Positions 39,192 through 48,132 of a DNA stretch of 64,000 nt are shown here, piece by piece. Location: NCBI GenBank assembly GCA_964640195.1, contig CAZXIC010000005.1:20032-84031 (forward strand). The letters run 5' to 3'. The notes under the pieces were generated by a model. It searched no databases and was not told the DNA's origin. It saw nothing but the letters and a program-made list of their open reading frames with translations. The translations under genes were made by a program, and so were the position numbers. Positions within the stretch are counted from its first letter, which is position 1. The number at the start of each line of letters is the position of its first letter. The DNA is from CAZXIC01 sp964640195. Lineage in GTDB: Archaea; Iainarchaeota; Iainarchaeia; Iainarchaeales; GCA-2688035.

Positions 39192-39877
39192 AGCTTACAA
39201 TAATCGTACCGGTTTTCAACGAGGAGAAAACAGTTGCGCAGGTCATCAAGGGCTTGCAGAAGCTGGATTTGCGGCAGCTGGGTCTGCGGAAGGAAATTGT
39301 GGTGGTGGATGACGGCAGCACTGACAGAAGCAGCAGGATTATAGGAGGGTTGAAGGGGATAAAGTTCCTCAGGCACGGGCAAAACCAGGGCAAGGGCGCT
39401 GCCGTAAGGACAGCCCTGGCAAACAGTTCCGGGGAAGTGGTTGTAATACAGGACGCTGACCTGGAATACGATTTGAAGGATTTGCCAAAAGTGCTTGCGC
39501 CAATCGTGCAGGGAAAAACAGATGTTGTTTTTGGAAGCAGGTTCAAGGGCAGGATAAGGGGCAAGATACTGTTCTGGCACCAGATTGGAAACAAGGTACT
39601 GTCGCTTGCAACAGCGCTGCTTTTCTCCACGGGAATCAGCGACATGGAGACAGGGTACAAGGCGTTCAAGAGAAGCGTGTTAAAAGGCGTGAGCATGCGC
39701 TCAAGGGGCTTTGACTTTGAGCCGGAGATAACCGCAAAAATCCTGAAAAGGGGCTGCAGAATCCTTGAAGTGCCTATAACATACAACGCAAGGACTTTTG
39801 CCGAGGGCAAAAAGATAACTGCAAAGGACGGCATCATTGCCCTGGCAACGCTTTTCCGCTGCAGGTTTTTTGGTTAG
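39188..39877 (+). CDS. GT2 glycosyltransferase, dolichyl-phosphate sugar synthase-like
   Basis: A 229-residue GT-A enzyme like Dpm1/AglD: IIVPVFNEEKTVAQVI, VVVDDGSTDRS, the DxD-type QDADLEYD, FGSRFKG, and YKAFKR near the end. No C-terminal membrane helices. It would make dolichyl-phosphate-mannose or -glucose for lumenal glycosyltransferases such as the one at 39948. GTG start overlapping the Alg13-like stop. Confidence 0.85.
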   Translation: MKLTIIVPVFNEEKTVAQVIKGLQKLDLRQLGLRKEIVVVDDGSTDRSSRIIGGLKGIKFLRHGQNQGKGAAVRTALANSSGEVVVIQDADLEYDLKDLPKVLAPIVQGKTDVVFGSRFKGRIRGKILFWHQIGNKVLSLATALLFSTGISDMETGYKAFKRSVLKGVSMRSRGFDFEPEITAKILKRGCRILEVPITYNARTFAEGKKITAKDGIIALATLFRCRFFG

Positions 39878-39947
39878 TTTTACTGCCTTCGCTGGTTGTT
39901 CTTTGGTTGGCTTTCAACTGCCTTGGGATAGGATATCCAACCAGCCT

Positions 39948-41330
39948 TCAGCCGCCCTGCTCAAACTGCGTCCAGGGCATGATGTCTGTTTCTATCCTGC
40001 TTCCCTCAATCCACATTCGCATGTAGTAGGTGTTTTCTTCCCCAAGGCTGCTGATGTACTGCTGGTAGGGCTGCTTCAATGTTGTCAGCTTCCTGTCGCC
40101 GAACATTTCGGAAAAGAACATTCCTGTGAAAGGCGATTCCTTCATTGCTGGCAGCTGCCTGAACTGCTCGTCTGCTACTATCAATGCGCCTGCCTTTGTT
40201 TCGCTGTAAATTTCTTGGAAAGCAGCGTACTTCAAATCCTGCCTTTCCTTCAACTCCGCTTGTACAATCACGGCGGGCACAAGCAACAGGATTGCCACTG
40301 CTACCAGAATCTTTGCCCTGTGGGCTGCGAGGTTTGCCCGTGAAAGGGCTCTTTCAAAAGCGCTTGCGAAGGTTAAAATCAAAAGAAAAATCACTGGCAC
40401 CAGCTTGCTTATCCCTGTAACGAGGTCTGTTGCATTGAAATTGAAGTAGCTCCAGCTGTAAACGCTGAAAAAGAATGTAAAGAATATTGCGGAAAGGGCT
40501 GCCTCTGCCCTCAGCCTCTTTTGCGCAAAAAGCGGTGAAAAGAACATCAAGGGATAGAACGCTGAAAGCAGCAGGACAAAGTAAAAAAACCTGCTCGGCA
40601 ACTCTCCCAGACTGAAAACAGCCAGGCTTGAGAGATGATAGCCTGTCGTGAAAAAGCCGCCATACATGTAATTGTTGTAAAGCAGCGCAGCAATCGCAAA
40701 CGGCGCAGCTGCTGCCATAAGCAAGGCAAGCTTTTTCCTGTCCCTGCATAGCAGAATTAGTGCGACAGCCGCAAGTGCCAGAATATTTGTGTAGCGCGCC
40801 AGCAGAGACAGCCCGAAAAAGGCTCCGGACAGCAGATTGCTCTTCTTGCGGGGGTTGAGGTAAAACAAGTAGGCAAGCAGCAGCAGCGTAAGCGAGCTCA
40901 TGTCTGCAAAAAGCGATTTGCTCAGGAAAACAAATGCAGGGAAAAGCAGGAAAAGCAGGGAGTAAAGCAGTGGCAGTTGCAGCTTCTTCAGAATCCTGCA
41001 GAAGATGAAAAGGTTCAGGAAATGGAAGAACAGCCCATAGAGGAAGACGTTCTGCCAGCCAAGCAGCGCAAACGGCACAAGGAAAACAGAGTGCAGTATT
41101 GGGTATTGTGTAACATACTCACTGCCATTGAAAATGTAGGCGTAGCTGTACAACGGATTAGTTATTTTCAGGTTTCCTGAGAGAAGAAGGCCAGCGTTCC
41201 TCAAGTACTGGGCCTCATCAGGCGCCCAGTAGAAGCTTGGGTAAAAGAGAAAGAAGGTTGCGATGAAGATTACTGAAAATGCCAGCAGGATTTTCTGCTC
41301 GCTGTTCAGATTTACTTTACTTAGATTCAT
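39948..41330 (-). CDS. GT-C (PMT/ArnT-like) membrane glycosyltransferase
   Basis: About 460 residues with roughly ten membrane helices and a small soluble C-terminal domain. The first external loop FYWAPDEAQYLRNAG has the Asp-Glu pair of polyprenyl-phosphate-sugar-dependent GT-C enzymes. It would transfer a sugar from a dolichyl-phosphate donor on the outer face. ATG 41330 is chosen since a TATA-like TTTTAAAAACC lies about 40 bases upstream; ATG 41384 would add 18 residues. Confidence 0.75.
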   Translation of the reverse strand: MNLSKVNLNSEQKILLAFSVIFIATFFLFYPSFYWAPDEAQYLRNAGLLLSGNLKITNPLYSYAYIFNGSEYVTQYPILHSVFLVPFALLGWQNVFLYGLFFHFLNLFIFCRILKKLQLPLLYSLLFLLFPAFVFLSKSLFADMSSLTLLLLAYLFYLNPRKKSNLLSGAFFGLSLLARYTNILALAAVALILLCRDRKKLALLMAAAAPFAIAALLYNNYMYGGFFTTGYHLSSLAVFSLGELPSRFFYFVLLLSAFYPLMFFSPLFAQKRLRAEAALSAIFFTFFFSVYSWSYFNFNATDLVTGISKLVPVIFLLILTFASAFERALSRANLAAHRAKILVAVAILLLVPAVIVQAELKERQDLKYAAFQEIYSETKAGALIVADEQFRQLPAMKESPFTGMFFSEMFGDRKLTTLKQPYQQYISSLGEENTYYMRMWIEGSRIETDIMPWTQFEQGG

Positions 41331-41399
41331 TCCCAGAACCTTGCTATAACTAAATCCCGTTATGGTTTTTAAAATTGTTTCCATTCATTAATTCATCTT

Positions 41400-42260
41400 A
41401 TGCCGGGAAAACCGCCGCTTGTCTCAATCATCATCCTGAACTGGAACGGGAAGCGCTTTGTACAGGGCTGCCTGCGCTCTATCAAGAAAAACACCTCTTA
41501 TCCGAATTACGAGGTTATTGTTGTAGACAACGGCAGTACTGACGGCAGCGTGGCAATCCTGCGAAAGCTGAAAAAGCAGGGGCTGCTGCAGGAACTGGTT
41601 CTGAACAGGGAAAACAAGGGTTTTTCTGCAGGAAACAACCAGGGCTTTGCCGCTGCAAAGGGCAGCTTCTTCCTCATGCTGAACAACGACACAACCGTTA
41701 CAAAAAACTGGCTTGGCAACAGCATGCGCTTGATGCTGGGCGATGAGGCAATTGCTGCGGTCGGCTGCAGGCTCATCGATTTGCCCTTCTGGAAGAGGAA
41801 ACAGTACAGGCTTTATCCAGACAGGGAAGTGAAAACAACCTGCGGCGCAGCAATGCTCATCAGGAAAAAAGTAGTTGAGAAAATTGGTGCGCTGGACGCT
41901 GAGCATTTCTCCCCAATCTACGGCGAGGAAACAGACTGGTGTTTCAGGGCGAGGAACGCAGGCTATAGGATAATGGAAACAGACAAGGCAATTGTCGTGC
42001 ACCTAGGCAGCCATGACACGAGGAAGGGAAGGGGAAAGGCTGATGCGTTCGAGCTGCTGAACAACCACAGGATGAAGGCAATGCTTTTCAACCTCACAAT
42101 CCCTGGGTTCCTGGCTTACGTTCCAGGGCTACTTGCACTTGTTGCAGAGGCAACGGTTGAGGAGCTGCTCGGCTCGCTGTTCAGGGCATGGTGGAGCAAC
42201 CTGCGCAACTGGAGGGAGATTGCAGTGGAAAGGAAAAAGCGGGGAGCAAAGCTATTTTAG
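41400..42260 (+). CDS. GT2 glycosyltransferase, rhamnosyltransferase-like
   Basis: A 286-residue inverting GT-A protein. VSIIILNWNGKRFVQGCL, VVDNGSTDGSVAIL, the metal site LNNDTTV and the EETDWCFRARNAGYR catalytic region identify the WbbL-like group. A hydrophobic C-terminal stretch (IPGFLAYVPGLLALVAEATV) may bind the membrane. Its 3' end overlaps the convergent GT4 gene by nine bases. Close in sequence to the N-terminal part of the fusion protein at 57974. Confidence 0.85.
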   Translation: MPGKPPLVSIIILNWNGKRFVQGCLRSIKKNTSYPNYEVIVVDNGSTDGSVAILRKLKKQGLLQELVLNRENKGFSAGNNQGFAAAKGSFFLMLNNDTTVTKNWLGNSMRLMLGDEAIAAVGCRLIDLPFWKRKQYRLYPDREVKTTCGAAMLIRKKVVEKIGALDAEHFSPIYGEETDWCFRARNAGYRIMETDKAIVVHLGSHDTRKGRGKADAFELLNNHRMKAMLFNLTIPGFLAYVPGLLALVAEATVEELLGSLFRAWWSNLRNWREIAVERKKRGAKLF

Positions 42261-43388
42261 GCTTTTGTAAATTTGCTCGAATTTTTCTGCAGCTGCCTCA
42301 ATTGAGTAAAGCTTTTCTGCCCTGTGCCTTGCCTTTTTCCCGAGACTCTTGCGCAGCTCAGGGCTTTCAATCAGCTTTATCAGCGCAGTTGCAATGCTCT
42401 TCTCCTCCTTTTGCCTTGCAAGCAATGCTGCATCAGCAACGGTTGGCTTAACCTCGCCTGATTCGGTTGCAACAACCGCCTTGCCTGCAGCCATGCTCTC
42501 CATCAATGCAATTGATGTCGTTGCCTTGAATGCAAAGCTGTGCGCAACAATCTCGGCTGCAGCATACACTCTTGGCATTTCGCTGTTTGGCATTTCTCCC
42601 ATAAAAAAAACACTTTTCCCAAGCCCAAGCTCTCTTGCGAGCTTTTCAAGCATTCCCCTGCTCTGGCCGTCTCCAACTATCGCGTACTTCCACCCTGGAT
42701 GCTTTCTTGCAACCACTGCCATTGCCCTTATCACATAGGAAATGCCCTCTGCGTTTGTCTTGTGCAGCGGCTTTGCGCTCACAATCAAATTTTTGCCAAG
42801 CCTTGCAAGCGCTGGATGCGGCTTGCTTTTGCCATGGAACTTTTTCACATCAACCGCACCAGGGACAACGGAAATTTTTTTCTTTGGAATGCCCCAGGGT
42901 AGGAAAAATTTTTCCACAACAAACCTGCTCCAGCTCACAATCATGTCGTAATTCAGCTTTGGCAGCAAGAACTTGTTTATTGCAAAAACGAGTTTGAGGT
43001 TCAGGCTGACCGCCTGGTCGCTGAGGTATTCCACTGCAACAACCAGGGGCTTGCCTGTGAACAACTTGACAAAATGCCCGATAAGGCCAGGGAATGCATC
43101 GTTCTGCGCGTGAATCACGTCCGGCTTGAATTTCCTGGCTTTTAAAACTGCGACTGGCCAGACCTTTGCATACTCGAACTTGTGCAGCGCGTGGTGCCCA
43201 AAAACAGGGCAGTGGTAAACCTGCAAGCCGAGTTTTTTCTCTTGTGCAGAAAACTGCTTTCCGCCGGGCGTGAAAACAAAAATTTTGTGACCCCTCCGCA
43301 GCATCTCATGCAGGAAGCTGCTCACGAACTGCTCTCCGCCGCCAGGGCTGCCGAGCGCATAGGTATGGGTAATGAAAAATATTCTCAT
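42252..43388 (-). CDS. GT4 glycosyltransferase
   Basis: A 378-residue GT-B retaining enzyme. N-terminal THTYALGSPGGGEQFVSSFL acceptor domain; C-terminal IVGDGQSRGMLEKLARELG and the donor motif AFKATTSIALMESMAAGKAVVAT (E-x7-E form). It adds an unknown sugar to a growing glycan. It is read against its neighbours and overlaps the GT2 stop by nine bases. Confidence 0.85.
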   Translation of the reverse strand: MRIFFITHTYALGSPGGGEQFVSSFLHEMLRRGHKIFVFTPGGKQFSAQEKKLGLQVYHCPVFGHHALHKFEYAKVWPVAVLKARKFKPDVIHAQNDAFPGLIGHFVKLFTGKPLVVAVEYLSDQAVSLNLKLVFAINKFLLPKLNYDMIVSWSRFVVEKFFLPWGIPKKKISVVPGAVDVKKFHGKSKPHPALARLGKNLIVSAKPLHKTNAEGISYVIRAMAVVARKHPGWKYAIVGDGQSRGMLEKLARELGLGKSVFFMGEMPNSEMPRVYAAAEIVAHSFAFKATTSIALMESMAAGKAVVATESGEVKPTVADAALLARQKEEKSIATALIKLIESPELRKSLGKKARHRAEKLYSIEAAAEKFEQIYKSLK

Positions 43389-43512
43389 GCTAGCACTTCC
43401 TTGCCTGGAACAAATAAAAAGCCTTTTGCATTCTCTCAGCGGTTAATTCGAGTTTTGAACCAAACAACTATTTAAGTGTTTTTAAAAATAAATCCATAGC
43501 AGCTGGTTTTCG

Positions 43513-44565
43513 ATGGGTTATTACATCTCGCAGGCAAAGAGGAGCCTGCAGCGCTTTGTGTTCACGCCCTACCTCGGGCTTACAAAGCTTTTGAACGCTG
43601 CAGCCCTGTTCCTGCAGTTCGGGCTGTTCAAAAACAGCAGGGTTTTTGGCTATCCCCTGAAGCTGTCCTTGGACCCTACTTCAATTTGCCAGCTGCACTG
43701 CCCATTGTGCCCGACTGGCCAGGGCAGCAGGGGCAGGAGCAGGGGCATAATGAAATTTGCGGAATTCAAAAAAGTTGTTGACGAAATGGCACCTTACCTT
43801 TATGAAATTGACCTGAACAACTGGGGAGAACCCTTTCTCAACAAGGAACTGGCAAAGATGGTTGGGCATGCGCATGGTAAAAAGATAAGGACAAGCGTTA
43901 ACACAAACCTGAACGTTGCCTTGAGTGAAAAGGATGCTGCAGGAATTGTTAAGGCAGGGCTTGACGTGCTCTACGTTTCAATGGATGGGGTAATACAAAA
44001 AACTTATGAGAGGTACAGGAAGGGCGGAAAGCTGAAAATTGTCTGGGACAACATCAGGCTGGTTGTGGATAAGAAAAGGCAGCTGGGAAAGCGGAATCCG
44101 AAGATTGTCTGGCAGTTTTTGGTCAGCAAATTCAACGAGCATGAACTGCCACGACTGGAGCAGGTGCGGAAAGACTTGGGCATTGACCAAGTGATTATAG
44201 GCCTGCTGCGGAGCGACATGGCCAAAGAGATTTTCACTCCGGACAGGGAGAAAATTGAAAGCGTGAGGAAATGGCTCCCAAAAAACGAGCAGCTGAGCAG
44301 GTACGATTACAAGCTAAAAAAGCGCAAGCTGCAGAAACGCTACTGCCACTTCCCCTGGTTTGTGAGTGTAATAAACTGGAACGGCAGCGTGAGCCCCTGC
44401 TGCGCAAGCTACAATGAAAAGCTTGACTTCGGGAACGCGTTTACAGATGGGTTTAAAGCAGTTTGGAACAACCAAAAATACCGAGCAGCGAGGAAAGCCG
44501 TTGCATCACGCAAAGCAACGGGAACAGTGTGCGACAACTGCCTCAAAACAGGCTTTATTGACTGA
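43513..44565 (+). CDS. Radical SAM/SPASM-like protein
   Basis: A 350-residue radical SAM enzyme with CQLHCPLCPTG (Cys-x3-Cys-x2-Cys) near residue 60, NNWGEPFLN, and a C-terminal cluster region (VSPCCASYNEKLDFGN, then VCDNCLKTGFID) of SPASM type for auxiliary Fe-S. A hydrophobic N-terminus (LTKLLNAAALFLQFGLF) may face the membrane. Two TATA-like boxes (near 43472 and 43482) precede it. The partial gene at the right edge is of the same broad class. Confidence 0.8.
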   Translation: MGYYISQAKRSLQRFVFTPYLGLTKLLNAAALFLQFGLFKNSRVFGYPLKLSLDPTSICQLHCPLCPTGQGSRGRSRGIMKFAEFKKVVDEMAPYLYEIDLNNWGEPFLNKELAKMVGHAHGKKIRTSVNTNLNVALSEKDAAGIVKAGLDVLYVSMDGVIQKTYERYRKGGKLKIVWDNIRLVVDKKRQLGKRNPKIVWQFLVSKFNEHELPRLEQVRKDLGIDQVIIGLLRSDMAKEIFTPDREKIESVRKWLPKNEQLSRYDYKLKKRKLQKRYCHFPWFVSVINWNGSVSPCCASYNEKLDFGNAFTDGFKAVWNNQKYRAARKAVASRKATGTVCDNCLKTGFID

Positions 44566-44577
44566 AGCGGTGTTTGG

Positions 44578-45585
44578 ATGGAAAGTGTTCTGGTAACAGG
44601 CGGGGCTGGCTTCATCGGCTCGCACGTTGTAAACGAGCTGAGGAAGAGAAAAAAGCAGGTAAAAGTGCTGGACAATTTGGTCGGCGGCGAGCAGAACCTG
44701 CGCTATTTCGGCAAAGGGGTTGAGTTCATCAGGGGAGACTGCTGCAACAGGCAGCAGTGCAAAAAAGCCTTGCAAGGGGTTGACACTGTTTTCCATCTGG
44801 CAGCGCACGCGGCAGAAGGGCAGAGCGTCTTCATCCCGGTTTTCAACGCAAACACTAACCTGCTTGGCTCTCTCACTGTGCTGAGCGAGGCGATAAACCA
44901 GGGCATTGAAAACTTTGTGTTCACCTCAAGCATCGCTGTTTACGGCAGGCAGAGGAAAATGCCGATTAAGGAGAGCGCGCCTTTGCTGCCGGATGACCCT
45001 TACGCTGTGACAAAGAAGGCTTTTGAGGACTATCTGCGCGTTTACCACGAGCTGACAGGCATAAAGCCGTACATTGTCAGGTTTTTCAACGTTTACGGCC
45101 CGAGGCAGAGGATGGACGACCCCTACAGGGGTGTCGTTCCAATCACCATCAACAAGTTCCTGAAAGGCGAAGCGCCGGTAATTTTCGGCGACGGGCTACA
45201 GAAGCGGGCTTTCACTTACATAAGTGACGTGGTTGAGCCAATCTGCGACATTGTCGGAAAAAATCAGCTTGTCAACAATCCAATAAACATCGGGAGCGAA
45301 GAGGTCCACACAGTGAGGGAGCTTGCGGAAATGGTCAAGGAAAAGATGCGGGCAGCTCAGGAAGTGCAGTTCGTTGACAGGCGGAGCAGCGACGTAAAGA
45401 TTGCCTACTGCGATACGGGCAAGGCCAGAAAGCTGCTTGGCTACAGTGCAAAGGTTTCGCTCAGCGAAGGCTTGGACAGGACGATTGAGTGGGCAAAGGC
45501 TGAAGGGCCAAAAGAATTCAGGTACTTTGACTACACTGAGATAGGGAAGCTCACGCACAAAACATATACAAAGAAAAAAATCTGA
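44578..45585 (+). CDS. NDP-sugar epimerase (GalE/WbpP-like)
   Basis: A 335-residue extended SDR: TGGAGFIGSHVVNELRKR (NAD), HLAAHAAEGQS, SSIAVYG and YAVTKKAFEDYL (Tyr-x3-Lys), RFFNVYGPRQRMDDPYRGV. Most like archaeal UDP-glucose or UDP-GlcNAc 4-epimerases. The C-terminus GKLTHKTYTKKK is basic. Lies 12 bases after the radical SAM gene. Confidence 0.82.
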   Translation: MESVLVTGGAGFIGSHVVNELRKRKKQVKVLDNLVGGEQNLRYFGKGVEFIRGDCCNRQQCKKALQGVDTVFHLAAHAAEGQSVFIPVFNANTNLLGSLTVLSEAINQGIENFVFTSSIAVYGRQRKMPIKESAPLLPDDPYAVTKKAFEDYLRVYHELTGIKPYIVRFFNVYGPRQRMDDPYRGVVPITINKFLKGEAPVIFGDGLQKRAFTYISDVVEPICDIVGKNQLVNNPINIGSEEVHTVRELAEMVKEKMRAAQEVQFVDRRSSDVKIAYCDTGKARKLLGYSAKVSLSEGLDRTIEWAKAEGPKEFRYFDYTEIGKLTHKTYTKKKI

Positions 45586-45591
45586 TTCAGC

Positions 45592-45636
45592 ATGCAGGGC
45601 AATTTTTTTCAAAACAAAAGCAAAAAACTGGTTTGA
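45592..45636 (+). other. Mini reading frame ahead of the GT2 gene
   Basis: ATG at 45592 opens 14 codons (MQGNFFQNKSKKLV) ending one base before the ATG of the GT2 gene at 45638, which itself begins ATG CAG GGC. CATGCAGGGC is thus duplicated 46 bases apart. It may be a leader peptide or just a duplicated start region. Confidence 0.3.
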
Positions 45637-45637
45637 C

Positions 45638-46528
45638 ATGCAGGGCTCTTTTCCGAATGCAAGCGTTGTAATCGCGACATACAACAACGCAAAAGTGCTG
45701 CGCAAGGTTCTTTCAGCAATGCTGCGACTGGATTACCCCGCAGAATATGAAATCATTGTAGTTGACGACGGAAGCAGCGACGGGACAGCAGAGATGCTCC
45801 ACAGGGAATTCGGGAAAGAGAAGGCAGTGAAGATTATCGCCTTCAAGCGCAACCAGGGCGTCTGCAGGGCAAGGAACGCAGGGATTAAGGCTGCGCGCTA
45901 TCCGATTGTAGTGAACATGGACCACGACTGCATTCCTGAGAAGAGATGGTTGCGTGAGATTGTGAAGGGCTTTGATTCAGAAAAGATTGGTGTGGTAAGC
46001 AGCTTCGGCGATTATGGGGGAACGTCAACGGCTTTCAGGAAAGAGCTTCTTGACAGGGTAGGCGGTTATGACGAAAGATACCGCTACTACAGGGAGGACA
46101 CAGACCTTACTTTCAGCATCATGGACCTTGGCTATAAGTACAGGCGCCTGCGGAAGCAGTTCTACTTCCATGACCACAGGGAGATAAAGCCGAAGGGCGC
46201 TGCGCAAATGCTGCGCTACTTGTTCAGGCGATTGTCTTATCATATGAACGACGCGCTGCTTTTCAAGAAGCACGGGAGGCTTGCAGCAAAGTTCCTGGAT
46301 GTCAGGCTCGGCTTCCTTGTAAACCCGAGGAAAGACTTTGCTGTCGTAACAGGCACATGGATGAAACCTTACAAGCTTGTTTTCAGCTCCCCAAGGGGAA
46401 TGCGACTCATTGAGAATAAGAGCCCATTGCACGCTACCGCAATCATTATGCTTGGCATTGCATACGTTTTCGCTGTGAAGTTCAACAGGCTGCTGGGCAG
46501 CATAAAATTCAAGACATTCCTGCTTTAA
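45638..46528 (+). CDS. GT2 glycosyltransferase
   Basis: A 296-residue GT-A enzyme: SVVIATYNNAKVLRKVL, VVDDGSSDGTAEM, NMDHDCIPEKRW for the metal site, and YREDTDLTFSIMDLGYK. A C-terminal hydrophobic stretch (HATAIIMLGIAYVFAVKF) may anchor it. Its end overlaps the convergent radical SAM gene by four bases. Confidence 0.83.
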   Translation: MQGSFPNASVVIATYNNAKVLRKVLSAMLRLDYPAEYEIIVVDDGSSDGTAEMLHREFGKEKAVKIIAFKRNQGVCRARNAGIKAARYPIVVNMDHDCIPEKRWLREIVKGFDSEKIGVVSSFGDYGGTSTAFRKELLDRVGGYDERYRYYREDTDLTFSIMDLGYKYRRLRKQFYFHDHREIKPKGAAQMLRYLFRRLSYHMNDALLFKKHGRLAAKFLDVRLGFLVNPRKDFAVVTGTWMKPYKLVFSSPRGMRLIENKSPLHATAIIMLGIAYVFAVKFNRLLGSIKFKTFLL

Positions 46529-48051
46529 TGCTGCTGCTTCCTCAGCCTGTCCCTGATTCCCTTGAAGAACCTCAGCGCCTTGTGCTCTATCGGGAAAGCA
46601 TAGAACCTGTGCTTCCACCTGAACAATGCTGTCCTGTGGAAAAGCATGTGCACCAGCTTGAAGCGCTTTGTGTGCCTGAGCAAGTACTTGTCGCAGGCGT
46701 AGGGAAAAATGAATTCCATCAAATGCTGTACTCTTCCATACATCTTTGCAGGATACCAGGGCAGGTTCTGCTGCACGATGTCAAAGTTTGACCATTCCTC
46801 AAGGCGCTTCGGCGGCCTGAAGCCGAGAGCCTTGCTTTTCTCAAAAAGCGGGTTTCCTGGATAGGGGGTGTAGATGAAAAGCAGGATTTCAAAGTAGTCC
46901 TTTGTCGGATAGCATTTGTCAAGCAGGTCAAGTATTGCATCCAGTTCCTTTTCAGCAATGCGCATTTTTTCTTTCTCTTTTTTTGCATTCTTGTAGGCAT
47001 CGAACGGCAGCCCAACCATGAGCGAGGGCGTAATCTCAATATTGTACCTCCTCGCCAGCTCAATCAGGCGCTGGGTGTCCTCAACAGTAACCATCTTGTT
47101 AATCAAATCCAGGCCTTCCTGCAGGCCTGATTCCGCTCCAACAAGGAGGTCTTTGCAGCCACTTTTCTTCATCAGCCGCCATGTTTCTTCAGGCAGATCC
47201 GCCAGCTGCTTTGTCCTGCCGTTCACCCTGCCCCAGTGAATACGCAGCTTTCTCTTTAATATCTCCCGCGATATCTCCTTTACCCTGTTCTTGTCAACGA
47301 AAAAGTTCTCGTCGATTATGAGAAATAGCTCAACGCCGTACCTTTTTGCAAGCGCCTCAATCTCCGTTCCCACTCTCTTTGACTTCAAGCCGAACCACCT
47401 TCTCCTGTAAACAAGGGGGTCGGCGCAGAAGGCGCAGTTGAATGGGCACCCCTGGCTTGACATATAGGAAAGGGCGCGCATTCCGTCAAGCTCAACTATG
47501 AAGTCCTCAACGTTTATCAGGTCAAATGGCATCCTTGGAAAGTTGTTTATGTCCTCAAAATCCCTTGGCTCGTTTTTCACTATTTTCCCGTCTCTGTCCT
47601 TGAAGTATATTCCTGGCAATCCGTGCAGCGACTTTCCGGCAGCAAGCCTTTCAACCAGCTCTTTCATTGTCCTCTCGCCCTGCCCTATCACAACAATGTC
47701 AGCATATTCGCTCTGCAGCGTCTGTTCAGGGAGAATCGAAGCGTGCCATCCGCCCCACACTATGGGCAAGCCAGGCCTTTTCCTCTTAACCTCCTTTATA
47801 GCATCTATCGCGCTTTTTATCTGGTAGCCTGTGAGGCTGCTTACAGCAAAGCACACCGCACCATCAAGGTGTTTCTTGACCCTCTCAATGTAATCGTATT
47901 TCGGCGTGGTAGCGAAAATCTTGACGTCAAAGCGCTTCCTGTCAATAAGCGAGGAAACGCCCAAGAGGGTTAGCGGAGCCCCGGGGCTTATGTTTCCCGG
48001 GCCTGGCTGGGGCAGCAGCATCACCACTTTCTTTTTTTCCTGTCCCTGCAT
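46525..48051 (-). CDS. B12-binding radical SAM protein (paralogue 2)
   Basis: A 508-residue protein similar along its length to that at 32278: GLPIVWGGWHASILPEQTLQSEY, SQGCPFNCAFCADPLVYRRRW (cluster Cys), GAESGLQEGLDLINK, IYTPYPGNPLFEKSKALGF and the C-terminal HRTALFRWKHRFYAFPIEH. The pair must come from duplication; each sits on the minus strand beside plus-strand glycan genes. Probably a methylase or rearranging enzyme of sugar or lipid, substrate unknown. Confidence 0.8.
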   Translation of the reverse strand: MQGQEKKKVVMLLPQPGPGNISPGAPLTLLGVSSLIDRKRFDVKIFATTPKYDYIERVKKHLDGAVCFAVSSLTGYQIKSAIDAIKEVKRKRPGLPIVWGGWHASILPEQTLQSEYADIVVIGQGERTMKELVERLAAGKSLHGLPGIYFKDRDGKIVKNEPRDFEDINNFPRMPFDLINVEDFIVELDGMRALSYMSSQGCPFNCAFCADPLVYRRRWFGLKSKRVGTEIEALAKRYGVELFLIIDENFFVDKNRVKEISREILKRKLRIHWGRVNGRTKQLADLPEETWRLMKKSGCKDLLVGAESGLQEGLDLINKMVTVEDTQRLIELARRYNIEITPSLMVGLPFDAYKNAKKEKEKMRIAEKELDAILDLLDKCYPTKDYFEILLFIYTPYPGNPLFEKSKALGFRPPKRLEEWSNFDIVQQNLPWYPAKMYGRVQHLMEFIFPYACDKYLLRHTKRFKLVHMLFHRTALFRWKHRFYAFPIEHKALRFFKGIRDRLRKQQH

Positions 48052-48132
48052 GCTCTCACTTGAACTGTGCCTTTAAAGTTTTAAAATATGTTTGCTAGAG
48101 CAATCCTTACAACTAATCCAGCGGGTTTTTCT

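Noticed and set aside
46525..46528. Frameshift or gene fusion where convergent stops overlap
   Set aside because: Both genes have complete family-typical ends; short convergent overlaps also occur at 42252-42260.
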